Positions 15,793-24,900 of a DNA stretch of 52,982 nucleotides are shown piece after piece. The DNA is from Micromonosporaceae bacterium (lineage in GTDB: Bacteria; Actinomycetota; Actinomycetes; Mycobacteriales; Micromonosporaceae): contig JAFGOK010000618.1 in the NCBI GenBank assembly GCA_016926535.1, forward strand, positions 1 through 52,982, in the 5' to 3' direction. Position numbers and translations under genes: made by a program. The notes under the pieces were generated by a model. It searched no databases. It worked only from the letters and a program-made list of their open reading frames with translations, and was not told where the DNA came from. The stretch's first letter is position 1. Every line of letters begins with the position of its first letter.

Positions 15793-18357
15793 ATGATGAC
15801 TGTCGTCGAGTGGGCCGACCGGGGAGGCGGCGGGCTGAGCCTGCAACGCGGGACGACAGCGGTGCGCCGGGAGTTCCGGGCGGTCGCCAGCGGGCTGATG
15901 GACCGGGGGGTCGGCCAGCCCTCCGGGGCGATCGGGCCGACCTTCCCGCATCCGGTGTGGAGTTTGCGGCATCTGCGGGTCGATCGGCTGGGCGGGTTCT
16001 GGTGTTTCGCGGTGCAGGGGCGGCACGGCCCGTTCGGGGCCGCCGGCACGTGCCGGTTCGGGTTTCTGCCCGACCAGGTGCCTCCGGGGGACGTGTGGCG
16101 GCTGGGGAACGAGCGGCTGGCTGCGAGCGAGCAGGAGCCCCTGCCAGAGGCTGATCCTGCGGCCCTGGAGGAAGCGGTTGCCGGAGTGCTGGCCGGTCTG
16201 ACGTTTGGCCTGACGACCATCCGGGCGGGGCGGGATCCCGCCCTGGCCGCCCAGGTGATCGGGCGGGTGCTGGCCGGGCTGCCCGCCGGCATCGTGCAGC
16301 GCTGGGTATGGATGACCTGCCCGCTGGGGGCCCTGCCCAATCCGAGAAGGGGGCAGGGGGCGGTGGCTGGGCTGCCTCCGGAGTCCTTCGGGAGGCCGAC
16401 CGCAATCCAGCGTGCTGCCCTGGCCCTGCGCCAGGTTGGCCCGCCTGACCGCAGGGAGCTGACCACCAAGCTGGGCGAGGAGGGCTTCCACGCTCTTGAG
16501 GCACTCGGCCGGCGTATGTGCCAGGGACCTCGTGCTGATCGCTACCAGCAGGTAGAGGCGCGGGAGATGGTAACACTGCTCGACGAGGTGTCTGCCCAGG
16601 AGCGTGCGATCAGCTGGCGGGACCTGCCTGGGCTGCTGTCGCACCGTGACCCCGCGGAGCGGGAACGGATCCTGGAGTATCCGCATCTGGTCGTGCAGTG
16701 GGCCACAGAGCAGCCGAAGGAGGTGATGGACTGGCTGCGGAAGCCTGGGAGTGCCCTGGTCGCTCTGCTGGCCAGGTTGTTTCCAGCTGGTGCTGCGGGG
16801 GCTGCGGGGGGTATGCCCGCTGGCCAGGCGTCTGCGGCCGGTGGGGATGAGCTGCTGGAGGCGCTGTTCCCGGAAGGTGCGACGTGTGATCCGGACCGGG
16901 ACCTGGAATGGCTGAAAGAGCTCAGGGTGGACGTGACGACCCACCCAGCACGGTTTCCCCCGGCGTTCCAGTGGGCCGGTCGGATCATGGCGGGGTCGTT
17001 TGCCGCGATGGCCCGTGGGCCGTGGCAGGTGGACGAGGCGGCGGCGCTCCTGGCGGAGATTGACCGATACCAGGTGTCAGGGCGTCTGGAGCGTGGCTGG
17101 CTGGAGCCGTCCGCGGCGGCGGCGTTCCTGGCGGCCCGGTTCGCGCCCAAGGCCTGCGGCCAGGCTCCCGAGGCGCTGGGGGAATTGCGGCGCTGGACGG
17201 CGGTGCTGGCCGCCGCCCCGTCCGGCGCTCATGGCCGTGATGCAGTGAGATGGGTGGAGGGGCTGCTCAAGGACCTGCGGAAAAACCCGACCTGGCAGGA
17301 GCCTTCGATCCGGGCTGTCATGTATGGCGCGTTCGAGGTCCTCATCGAGCGCAGGGAGTACTTCGAGTCAGACATCAGGCTCCAGCGGCAGTGCGCCGCG
17401 ATCGGGGTCGACGACCAGGCGCCGCAGGGATTGCGGGACTGGATCACACCGGTGTCGGCGCCGGAGCCGCCCAGGCAAGAGCCTGTGGCATACCAGCCGG
17501 AGGCTTCGGGGCGGGGGCTGGACTCGCGGTCGAGGGACCCGTGGCCGGGCAGCTCCCACTCAGAGTTGGGCGGGCAGCACGCCACGACCGACGTCAAATG
17601 CGATGGTGGCTCCGACCCCGGGTATTCGGATGCTTCCCGGTCCACCGGGAGGCACTCGCAGCCGGACAAGATCCATGCCGGGCCGCCGCCCTCTTCTGGT
17701 CCCAGGCGCATCCGGGACGGTGGTCTCGGGCGATGGATTACGGATAATCGGCTGCCGATCGGCGCGCTCGCTGTGACCCTGGTGCTCATGCTGGCAGTGG
17801 GAGGTATCAGCATGGCGTTCCTGGAGCAGCAAGGCCCAGACCAGCCTGCACCGGCTGCCAGTGCCACCGCTGCCAGTGCCCCCTCCGAACAGCGATTCCC
17901 GACCGCTGACCCCACCTCCTCGGTGAGTGAACCAGCAACGGACTCCCCAGGGGAGATCCCGGAGGAGTTTGCATGTCCGACGCCTATGCCAGGGGCTGTT
18001 CTTGAGGTGCTGTTGACGGTGCCGGTGGGGGGCTTCAGCTCCGACAGCACGTCATCGAGTCGGCTGCGCCAGCAGTTCGTCACGGAGTTGCGGAGCATGA
18101 AGCAGCAGAGGTCCGACCTGAACGACGCGACGATCGGGCAGATCATCATCGCCGGGTACGCGGCGGAGCAGGTGTCCGCCTCGGAAGCCGTGGCCAGGGG
18201 AGAGGCCCTGAAGACCGCCATCAGCAACAGACGGGCCGAGGTCTGGAGACTCCCGGAGGGTGCGCCAATCGAGGCGTGCGCCCGGCGCGCTGATCCCGGC
18301 GAGAATCCCGACGGCCGGTACAACCTGCGGGTTGAGGTCGTCTTCCCGGAGTCATGA
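15793..18357 (+). CDS. Unknown membrane protein, paralogue A, with extracytoplasmic C-terminal domain
   Basis: 854 aa from ATG 15793 by comparison with its paralogue; ATG 15760 is in frame but overlaps the upstream gene by 32 bp. The N-terminal block has VVEWADRGGGGLS, PHPVWSLRHLRVDRLGGFWC and GPFGAAGTCRFGFLP, all shared with the next protein. A long helical middle and a Ser/Pro/Gly-rich linker precede one TM helix (LPIGALAVTLVLMLAVGGI, near 665). The roughly 160-residue C-terminal part lies outside the membrane, and its IIIAGYAAEQVSASEAVARG...NRRAEVWRL stretch faintly recalls an OmpA-like peptidoglycan-binding domain. No family is firmly recognised. Position after a DO-GTPase-type gene suggests a GTPase-associated role, spanning membrane to wall. 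Confidence 0.65.
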   Translation: MMTVVEWADRGGGGLSLQRGTTAVRREFRAVASGLMDRGVGQPSGAIGPTFPHPVWSLRHLRVDRLGGFWCFAVQGRHGPFGAAGTCRFGFLPDQVPPGDVWRLGNERLAASEQEPLPEADPAALEEAVAGVLAGLTFGLTTIRAGRDPALAAQVIGRVLAGLPAGIVQRWVWMTCPLGALPNPRRGQGAVAGLPPESFGRPTAIQRAALALRQVGPPDRRELTTKLGEEGFHALEALGRRMCQGPRADRYQQVEAREMVTLLDEVSAQERAISWRDLPGLLSHRDPAERERILEYPHLVVQWATEQPKEVMDWLRKPGSALVALLARLFPAGAAGAAGGMPAGQASAAGGDELLEALFPEGATCDPDRDLEWLKELRVDVTTHPARFPPAFQWAGRIMAGSFAAMARGPWQVDEAAALLAEIDRYQVSGRLERGWLEPSAAAAFLAARFAPKACGQAPEALGELRRWTAVLAAAPSGAHGRDAVRWVEGLLKDLRKNPTWQEPSIRAVMYGAFEVLIERREYFESDIRLQRQCAAIGVDDQAPQGLRDWITPVSAPEPPRQEPVAYQPEASGRGLDSRSRDPWPGSSHSELGGQHATTDVKCDGGSDPGYSDASRSTGRHSQPDKIHAGPPPSSGPRRIRDGGLGRWITDNRLPIGALAVTLVLMLAVGGISMAFLEQQGPDQPAPAASATAASAPSEQRFPTADPTSSVSEPATDSPGEIPEEFACPTPMPGAVLEVLLTVPVGGFSSDSTSSSRLRQQFVTELRSMKQQRSDLNDATIGQIIIAGYAAEQVSASEAVARGEALKTAISNRRAEVWRLPEGAPIEACARRADPGENPDGRYNLRVEVVFPES

Positions 18358-18372
18358 CAGGCAGATGAGCGA

Positions 18373-20274
18373 TTGGCTGATGGTGTGATCATTGTCGAGT
18401 GGGCCGATCGGGGCGGGACGGGGTTCCGGCCGCAGACCGTGGGAGAGCAGGCGCCGCCAGCGTGCTGGGCGATGGCGAGAACACTGCTGGACGACCAGGT
18501 CAGACAGCCTTCCCGGACTATCGGCCCCACCTCGCCGCATCCGGTGTGGAGCCTGAGGCATGTCCGTCTCGGCGACTTGGGCGGGCACTGGTGTTTCGCC
18601 GTGCAGGGCAGGGGCGGCCCGTTCGGGGCCACAGGGATGTGCCGCTTCGGATTCCTGCCGGACGCCCGGCACCCCGCGGAGGCTTGGATGTCCGGAGTCC
18701 TCCGGCTGACCAGCGACGACGTTGTCCAGCCGGACGAGGACACCACGGCGGAAGCCGATCTCGTCAGGGTCCTGCGCGGGGTAGCCCTTGGTATGCGGGT
18801 GGTGTGGGCTGGCGCATCTCCTGCCAGGGCAGCGACAGTGATCGAGCGCCTGCTGCGGACGCTGCCCCCGGCCGTCGCCCGGCAGCGGGTGTGGACGACC
18901 TGCCCGCTGGGAGTCCTGCCTCGGGGGACGCAGGGCATCGTCGCCGGGCTGCCGCCCAGGGCGTTCCGGCGGTCGTTGGCGGTCAACCAGGCAGCCGTCG
19001 CGATTGAGGGCGCGCTGCCACCTCCGGAGCCGAAACAGCAGACGATCCTGGGAGCACAGCGCTATGGCGCCCTGATACACCTGGCCCGCACCCTGACTAC
19101 CGGGGTGGGCGTCGAGGAGTACCGGAACGCCAGCGTCTCGACGGCGGGGGCGCTGCTCGATCTGGTCGCCGCTGACCTGGAGCGGCTGTCGTGGCGGGAG
19201 GTCGCGTCGTGGATCGGCAGCCGCGACCCGGTGAGCTGCGATCGGGTGCTCAATCATCCGGCGCTGGTGCTGGACTGGGCGGGCAGCGCCAGAGACAGCC
19301 TGCTCGCCGTGCTGCGGGAGCGGGGAAGCCCGCTGGCCGTCAGGCTTCCCGCCCTGTTTCCCACGGTCCCGGACCTCGGAGGGGTCGAGCGCGCCGCACT
19401 GATCTTCCAGGTGTTCGGCCCTCGGCAGCGGTGTGATCCGGAGCTCGACAGCCTGTGGCTGCATCAGCTGGGCGCGACAGAGCAGACCTGTCCCAGGATC
19501 TATCCCCGGGCGTTTCGGCTGGCCAGGCAGATCGAGCGTGAGGGGTTCGCAGCGACGGCAGGCCACGAGCTCGGTCTGGACGAGGCTCGGACGCTGCTGG
19601 CTGAGGCGGGCACCTCGCTGGAGCCCGGATGGCTGTCTGCGCCCGAGACGGTCACATTTCTCAAGACCAGGTTTCCCGATGAGGCCGAGGCGTCCGACCT
19701 GCGAGGCTGGGTCGGTCTCCTGGTGGCGGTCGCACCTCAGGCGCACGGGCGGGCCCGAGCTGCCTGGCTGGCAGAGGTACTTGCGACGCTGCACCGCACT
19801 CCTGGCTGGGAGCGACGCGTTCGGGCCGCGATGTACGGCGGGCTGGTGGCGCTCGTCGAGGCCGGGGAGCCCTACCAGCCCCACCAGCAACTGTTCGACG
19901 TGTGCGCAACGATCGGGCTCGATCGCCGGGCACCCCGGGTGCTGCGAACCTGGCGGGACCCCAAGTGCGCCGGCAGCGATGATGCTGCGGGGCTGCCGCT
20001 GCTGGTTGAGGGCAGTGGCGGCGCCGACCCATCGGCCGATGCGACGGCGGGCGTGAAGGGGCCTTCGCCTGCTCGCGCGGCGGGCGCGAGACCGGCTGGC
20101 CGACTCCTGCGGCGCCCGGAACGGCCCGCTCGTGCGACGACCACCGCGGGGCGTGCGGTAGCGACTGACCGGCGAGCGTCCCTGGACGGGCGAACGCTGA
20201 GGATCCCGGCCGCGGTCACCCTGGGAACGGTGATCGTCGTACTGGCAGCGGCCGTGTGGCTATGGTTGCGCTGA
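18373..20274 (+). CDS. Unknown membrane protein, paralogue B
   Basis: 633 aa from TTG 18373; GTG 18385 is an equally good start because it aligns with the start of paralogue A. Shared blocks are IIVEWADRGGTGF, PHPVWSLRHVRLGDLGGHWC and GPFGATGMCRFGFLP, then a comparable helical middle (WLHQLGATEQTCPR matches WLKELRVDVTTHPA in A). It ends with a short basic linker and a C-terminal TM helix (AAVTLGTVIVVLAAAVWLWLR) and lacks the extracytoplasmic domain of paralogue A. It is the last gene of the plus operon and is followed by a strong hairpin. Function unknown; the duplication within one operon suggests hetero-oligomer subunits. Confidence 0.65.
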   Translation: MADGVIIVEWADRGGTGFRPQTVGEQAPPACWAMARTLLDDQVRQPSRTIGPTSPHPVWSLRHVRLGDLGGHWCFAVQGRGGPFGATGMCRFGFLPDARHPAEAWMSGVLRLTSDDVVQPDEDTTAEADLVRVLRGVALGMRVVWAGASPARAATVIERLLRTLPPAVARQRVWTTCPLGVLPRGTQGIVAGLPPRAFRRSLAVNQAAVAIEGALPPPEPKQQTILGAQRYGALIHLARTLTTGVGVEEYRNASVSTAGALLDLVAADLERLSWREVASWIGSRDPVSCDRVLNHPALVLDWAGSARDSLLAVLRERGSPLAVRLPALFPTVPDLGGVERAALIFQVFGPRQRCDPELDSLWLHQLGATEQTCPRIYPRAFRLARQIEREGFAATAGHELGLDEARTLLAEAGTSLEPGWLSAPETVTFLKTRFPDEAEASDLRGWVGLLVAVAPQAHGRARAAWLAEVLATLHRTPGWERRVRAAMYGGLVALVEAGEPYQPHQQLFDVCATIGLDRRAPRVLRTWRDPKCAGSDDAAGLPLLVEGSGGADPSADATAGVKGPSPARAAGARPAGRLLRRPERPARATTTAGRAVATDRRASLDGRTLRIPAAVTLGTVIVVLAAAVWLWLR

Positions 20275-20290
20275 GCTGAGCTGAGTGCTG

Positions 20291-20335
20291 AGCCGGTGGG
20301 TGCGGACCGGGTCCTCCGGTCCGCACCCACCGGCT
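20291..20335. terminator. Bidirectional hairpin terminator between convergent operons
   Basis: A perfect inverted repeat with 20-bp arms (20291-20310 and 20316-20335) and a 5-base loop (GTCCT). Each arm is GC-rich (AGCCGGTGGGTGCGG...). It lies 17 bp after the stop of paralogue B and 20 bp after the stop of the DUF4407 gene on the other strand, so it can end both transcripts. There is no U-tract, which is common for actinobacterial terminators. Confidence 0.85.
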
Positions 20336-20355
20336 GCGCTATGCCCTGCGGGCGG

Positions 20356-21786
20356 TCACAGCGAGCGGCCGTCGTGCTCTTCAAGGTAGGGCTCCGGCTC
20401 GGGCTCTGGCGGGGGAAAGGGCGTGAACATCGGCTCCGGCTGGGGCTCCCCGCGCTTCCCTCGCCCCTTGCGCCAGCCCTGGGGCGGCACTGTCGGGTTG
20501 GTTGCCGCCGCGGCCTGGCGGCGCAGGTCGTCCAGCCGCTGCCGGTGGATAGTCCGTTTCGTGTGGAGCGTGTGCTGCTCCAGCTCGGCCCGGATTCGCT
20601 CATCCTGCTCCGCGTCCAGTTTGGCGCGTCGCTCCCTGGCGTCGGCCCGGAGTTGCTCCGCATGCTCTGCGATCCGGATATCGGCCTGCTCCTTGCGGCG
20701 CAGGATCGTGTCGTACGCGCTGGCGCGCCCGCAGTTCATCAGGAACTTGGTCAGGACAGGCAGCACCTCGATCGACGTGATGAAGATCAGTAGGACAAGG
20801 TAGGCGGTCCGGAGCGTCGAGTTGCGGCTGGTGAGCTTGCTCAACGCGTCGAGCCTGGCCAAAATGCCCGTGTCGTTTCTGGTGCTGGCGCGAAACGAAT
20901 CCTCCTCCTGCTGCTTGAGCTCTTTCAGGCGCGTGAGGTCGGCCGTGGCCTGGGGGAGTCGCTGCTTGGCTGTGGCGCGCTCGTTGCCGGTTGCCGTCTG
21001 CTGCTTGGCCTTGGCCTCGTCCAGCTCCCTCTTGGCGTCGTTCACGCGCTGCTTGATCTCGTCCGCGGCGGCCTGCCGCTGCCGGAACGCGGCGCCGTTC
21101 CCCTTGGTCTTGGTGCCGCAGGTGCCGTCGTACTCGCAGATCGCCTGGTCCCGTGCCTCGGCGTACTGCTGTACCAGGGCGTCGTACTCGGACTGGAGCT
21201 TGGTGACCTCGGCGTCCTGGTCTCCACCTGGGAGATTGGTCCCGTTGGCCAGAGCCTGGAGCTTGGCCACCTCGGTTTCCAGTTCTGGGATGCGGCTGAA
21301 GCGCGTGTCGCTCTGAAGGTCCTGCTCGTGCTGGTTGAGCCGCTTCTGGTGCACGACTTCGAGCTCGGCATTGATCTCGTTCTGGAAGATCCGGAGCACG
21401 AGCGGCGTCGAGATTACGGTACCGATGATCAGCGCCAGCATGAGGCGGGGCAGGACGGCGACCAGGTTCTGGTACCACCGCTCCTGCCGCTGGGCGGCAG
21501 TGACCAACCACCGGTCGAGATTGAGGATGGCCAGGCCCCAGAGGAGGCCGATGGGGATCGTGGCATACCAGGGGGCACGAATTCCCATGCTCAGCGCGAA
21601 CATGCTGGAGCCCGCCGCCATGACAGCCGTGGTCAGGACGACGCCTCCCAGACCCTGGTGCTTGTGGATGTCCCGGGGGGCCTGGGCCAGAGTCTCGGGA
21701 TCCGCGCCGGACAACCAGATGAACGGCCCTCGAAGCCGTCGGCGTGTGTCGTAGTCCTCGCTGGTGATGAGGTCCGGCTCCGCCAC
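20356..21786 (-). CDS. DUF4407 membrane protein
   Basis: 476 aa from GTG 21786, which has GGAG nine bases upstream; a GTG at 21813 is in frame but lacks a ribosome site. It is a DUF4407 protein: short N-terminus (RRLRGPFIWLSGADP), two TM pairs (VVLTTAVMAAGSSMFALSMG; WYATIPIGLLWGLAILNLDRW; MLALIIGTVISTPLVLRIF), then a long coiled-coil Glu/Lys/Gln-rich domain (about 145-330) with Cys pair CEYDGTC. A last TM (YLVLLIFITSIEVLPVLTKF) and a charged cytoplasmic tail with coiled coil and a Pro/Glu-rich end follow. The biochemical function of the family is unknown. Last gene of the minus arm; the 138-bp AT-richer gap before it may carry its own promoter. Confidence 0.82.
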   Translation of the reverse strand: MAEPDLITSEDYDTRRRLRGPFIWLSGADPETLAQAPRDIHKHQGLGGVVLTTAVMAAGSSMFALSMGIRAPWYATIPIGLLWGLAILNLDRWLVTAAQRQERWYQNLVAVLPRLMLALIIGTVISTPLVLRIFQNEINAELEVVHQKRLNQHEQDLQSDTRFSRIPELETEVAKLQALANGTNLPGGDQDAEVTKLQSEYDALVQQYAEARDQAICEYDGTCGTKTKGNGAAFRQRQAAADEIKQRVNDAKRELDEAKAKQQTATGNERATAKQRLPQATADLTRLKELKQQEEDSFRASTRNDTGILARLDALSKLTSRNSTLRTAYLVLLIFITSIEVLPVLTKFLMNCGRASAYDTILRRKEQADIRIAEHAEQLRADARERRAKLDAEQDERIRAELEQHTLHTKRTIHRQRLDDLRRQAAAATNPTVPPQGWRKGRGKRGEPQPEPMFTPFPPPEPEPEPYLEEHDGRSL

Positions 21787-21924
21787 TCTCGGACACTCCA
21801 ATCTCTCTGCCACCGCCGACGCAAAATGATAGAACCCTATCCTCCCAATCGGGCGATGGCTGAATCAGCGAGAATTGATGGCCGACAATATGTGCACCCT
21901 GTCGAGGTGCGGGGCGGCAGAAAA

Positions 21925-24900
21925 TCACTCTTGGGGTGTACGGTACGGTCCGCGATTCGCGCCGTGAATCCTGGCTCCTTCCAGGACTGCGAGCAGGAGT
22001 TGGGTGAGCGCTGCCGATTGCTGGCCCGCTTCGGGGAAGCGAGGGCCGCCGGCCCGTGGTCTGATGCGCCCGTCGGGCTGTGCCACTGGCACGCTGCCCA
22101 GAGCCGAGCAGAGGTAGACACTGGGCCTGATCCACTCACACCTGAGGATTTTGTGCATCGCACTGTCCAGCCCGATGGCATAGAGCATGCCAGATCCGAC
22201 CGTCGACATGATCATGTCGCGGAACAGCAGTTCACCAACGTGTTCGGGGTCCAGCGAAGCGGTGCTGTGGTCGGAGATGGCAGGCAGGTCCAGATCCATT
22301 CGACGCAGTGCCCTCGTGCCATCACCGTCAATACGGAGGTGCTCTGCCGCACCCCCGTTGACGAGGTTCCAGAATGCCGCCGGCCGGGAGTAGCACCTGA
22401 GCAACCCGTCGGCGACCTGCTCGCATCGCCGCCGCGAGGCATTGCTCCCGGCCGCGTGCAGGTACTCCAGCAGGCGAACGGAGGGGCTGTCGGCCTCGAT
22501 CATGCTGTGTGACCACCGCTGCGCGGTTCGGGCCAGGAACCTGACGGCGCCCTGTCGCGCTGCTCCTTCGCGGCCCAGGGTTGTCAACTGGCGGCCGTCG
22601 AGCAGAGCGGCGTGGATGAGGTCGCACTTCGTCACCGCGATGATCGCGCGCAGTGACGGTCCTTCTGGCGAGAGGAGAGGGTTGCCCGGCCGGGTGAGCC
22701 GATCCCCGATGTCCCGCTGAATACGCGCTCTGCCCAGGCGTGCCTCCTCGCTCCCCTCGGGGCGGGCGGCGGACGGTCGCAGGCTGCCGGCGAGGACGGT
22801 CGACCGCTCGTGCGGGTCCAGCCAGTCGGGGGCGTCGGGTGCCAGCACCGGGTCCACCACCCAGATGACGCCGTTCATGCCTCTGAGGGGCCGCAGCTCC
22901 CTGGGGGTGGCCATGGCTGGGGCGAACAGCTCTCCGGGAAGGTCAGCGATCCCTGTCCACGCCCGCGTGCCGTTGATCTCAGTTCGGATCGCGGGAGGCT
23001 GGGGAGCGATCGTTCCCCAGGACTGCTTCCACCCTTTCGGATCGGCGGTGGTCCGCGCCACCAGCATTAGGATGGTGTCCAGGACCTCGGGGTACGCGGC
23101 GTGCAGGATGTCGTGCGGGGTCTCCGGGTGCGAGCCTGTTGGTGCGATGGTGCTGCCGGACGTCCTCGTCTGCTCATACATGTCCTGGCGGGACCGCAGC
23201 GGCAGGTCCTCAAGGTGATTCTGCTCAATGCGCCGGATGTGCATGCATCGCTCGTCGTCCCCCAGCCAGGCCCGCCCGTCGGATGGCAGCTGACTGAGCA
23301 ATCGGGTCAGGAGATAGGTCTTGCCGCACGCCGGCGCGCCGACCGCTGAGAATACGGCGAATTCGTCGATGTCCCAGGCCGCGGGCTGGGAAAGCGGCGT
23401 GGGATCGGGGAAGAGGTGCCCGTTGCCGCAGAGCAGATACGCCTGGTCGATCTCGTGCTCGCGGAATACCGGGTCCCTCGACGTGCCGGGCGGATAGTTG
23501 CCGGGGAGGATGGTGACGCGATGCGGATGGCGCAGGCCCTGCCGGCCGTTGCCCAGCCTGGCCCGGGCCACAGGTGGCCCGATTTCCACTCGCAACGGTG
23601 GCGGGACGACAAACCGGCCATCGCGGGCTGGGTCCTGCGCGACGGTGGCATTGCCCAGCGGGCCGCCGCACACCGGGCACACGCCGGCAAACCGCGACAG
23701 CGGGTCGCCAGTTGCCGCTGGCAGCGGCGCTGGCCCGCGGTTGACCGCCGCCCTGGTCCTGCGCAGGAACCCGGCCAGCCCCCCTGCCTGGCCTTCGAGG
23801 GCGCTGCTGCTGGGGGCGCTGCTGCCGAACGTATCGCTGTCGGGGGCACCGCTGTCCGGCGGCGGAGTTGCCGGCTCGGGATCTGCCGATGTGCTGGATT
23901 GTGGTGTGTCGGGCTGTGGTGTGCTGGCTTGCGATGCGCTGGGCTGCGCTGTGCCGCGCTGGGTGCTGACCCGCGACGCTGCGATGAGTCGATCGGCCAG
24001 CTGAGCGTGGTGCCCGCCGAGCCCGCGCAGCACAAGCGCGGCAACCTCGGCAAAGGGCTGAGCCTGCGCCGGGATGGTCGCTGGCCCTCCAGGACCGTCG
24101 GCGGGCACGAGGGCGCGGAAGTCGAGCGTCCCGCCGAATCGCTGAGCGATGCTCGCCGGCGCGGCTCCCAGGACCCGAAGCGTTCGGCGGGCCTCGGTCC
24201 GCGGGAGCGCGCGCAGCAGTTCTGCGCGGACCCCCGGCAGGAACTCGAAGCACTCGTCATCGATTCGCGGCGGCAATCGGCCGCCGCCGCGGCGTACCAG
24301 CAGCCCAGACAGGTACACCTCTGCGAGATGCACCGGTCGGGACTCTGGCAGCATCGCGTGCTGCACCAGGTACATGACGGGCAGGCTCAGCGGCACGGCG
24401 GCCAAATATGTCGCTAGCCGGAAGGCCATCGGGGAGGCCGACGCCCGGAATGCCCTGGCCTGCTCTCTGCTGCTCAGGGCAGGCTGCCTGCCAGCAGGCC
24501 CGAGGTCTCGTTCCGGAGGCGCGCCAGCCTTGGTCGGCACGAACCGGGCTGTGGCAGGGTGCCGGGTGGGTACCGTTCCAGCCAGGGCGGCGGCCCAGTC
24601 GGTGATCCAGTCAGGGGTGAGTTCGAGCACGGGGATCCACGTCCCAGGGCCGTGGTCTGGGATGGGTTCCTCGTCGGATCTGGAAGTGATGTCCAGACCA
24701 GCGTGCCGGTGGTGGGATCGGCACCACACCGGTTCTGCCCGGAGGGACGTGCGGTGCCACAGCTGGTGCGGGAGGGGGCTGACCAGGGCGGTCGGGCCAG
24801 CCTGTCCCCACTGCCGCAGCAGCGCTTCCATGGCTCCCGTGCGCCAGAGCCTGCCGATGCCGTCGGTGACGACCAGCACGACCGTCGTGCCCGTCGGATC

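Noticed and set aside
18365-18388. Seven-codon ORF (ATG 18365 to TGA) before paralogue B
   Set aside because: It could be a leader peptide coupled to the GTG start, but there is no supporting feature, so it is left out.
7961-20274. Conservon (CVN) GTPase operon
   Set aside because: Conservons encode a sensor kinase, roadblock protein, DUF742 protein and a small Ras-like GTPase. The GTPase and partners here are of different families.
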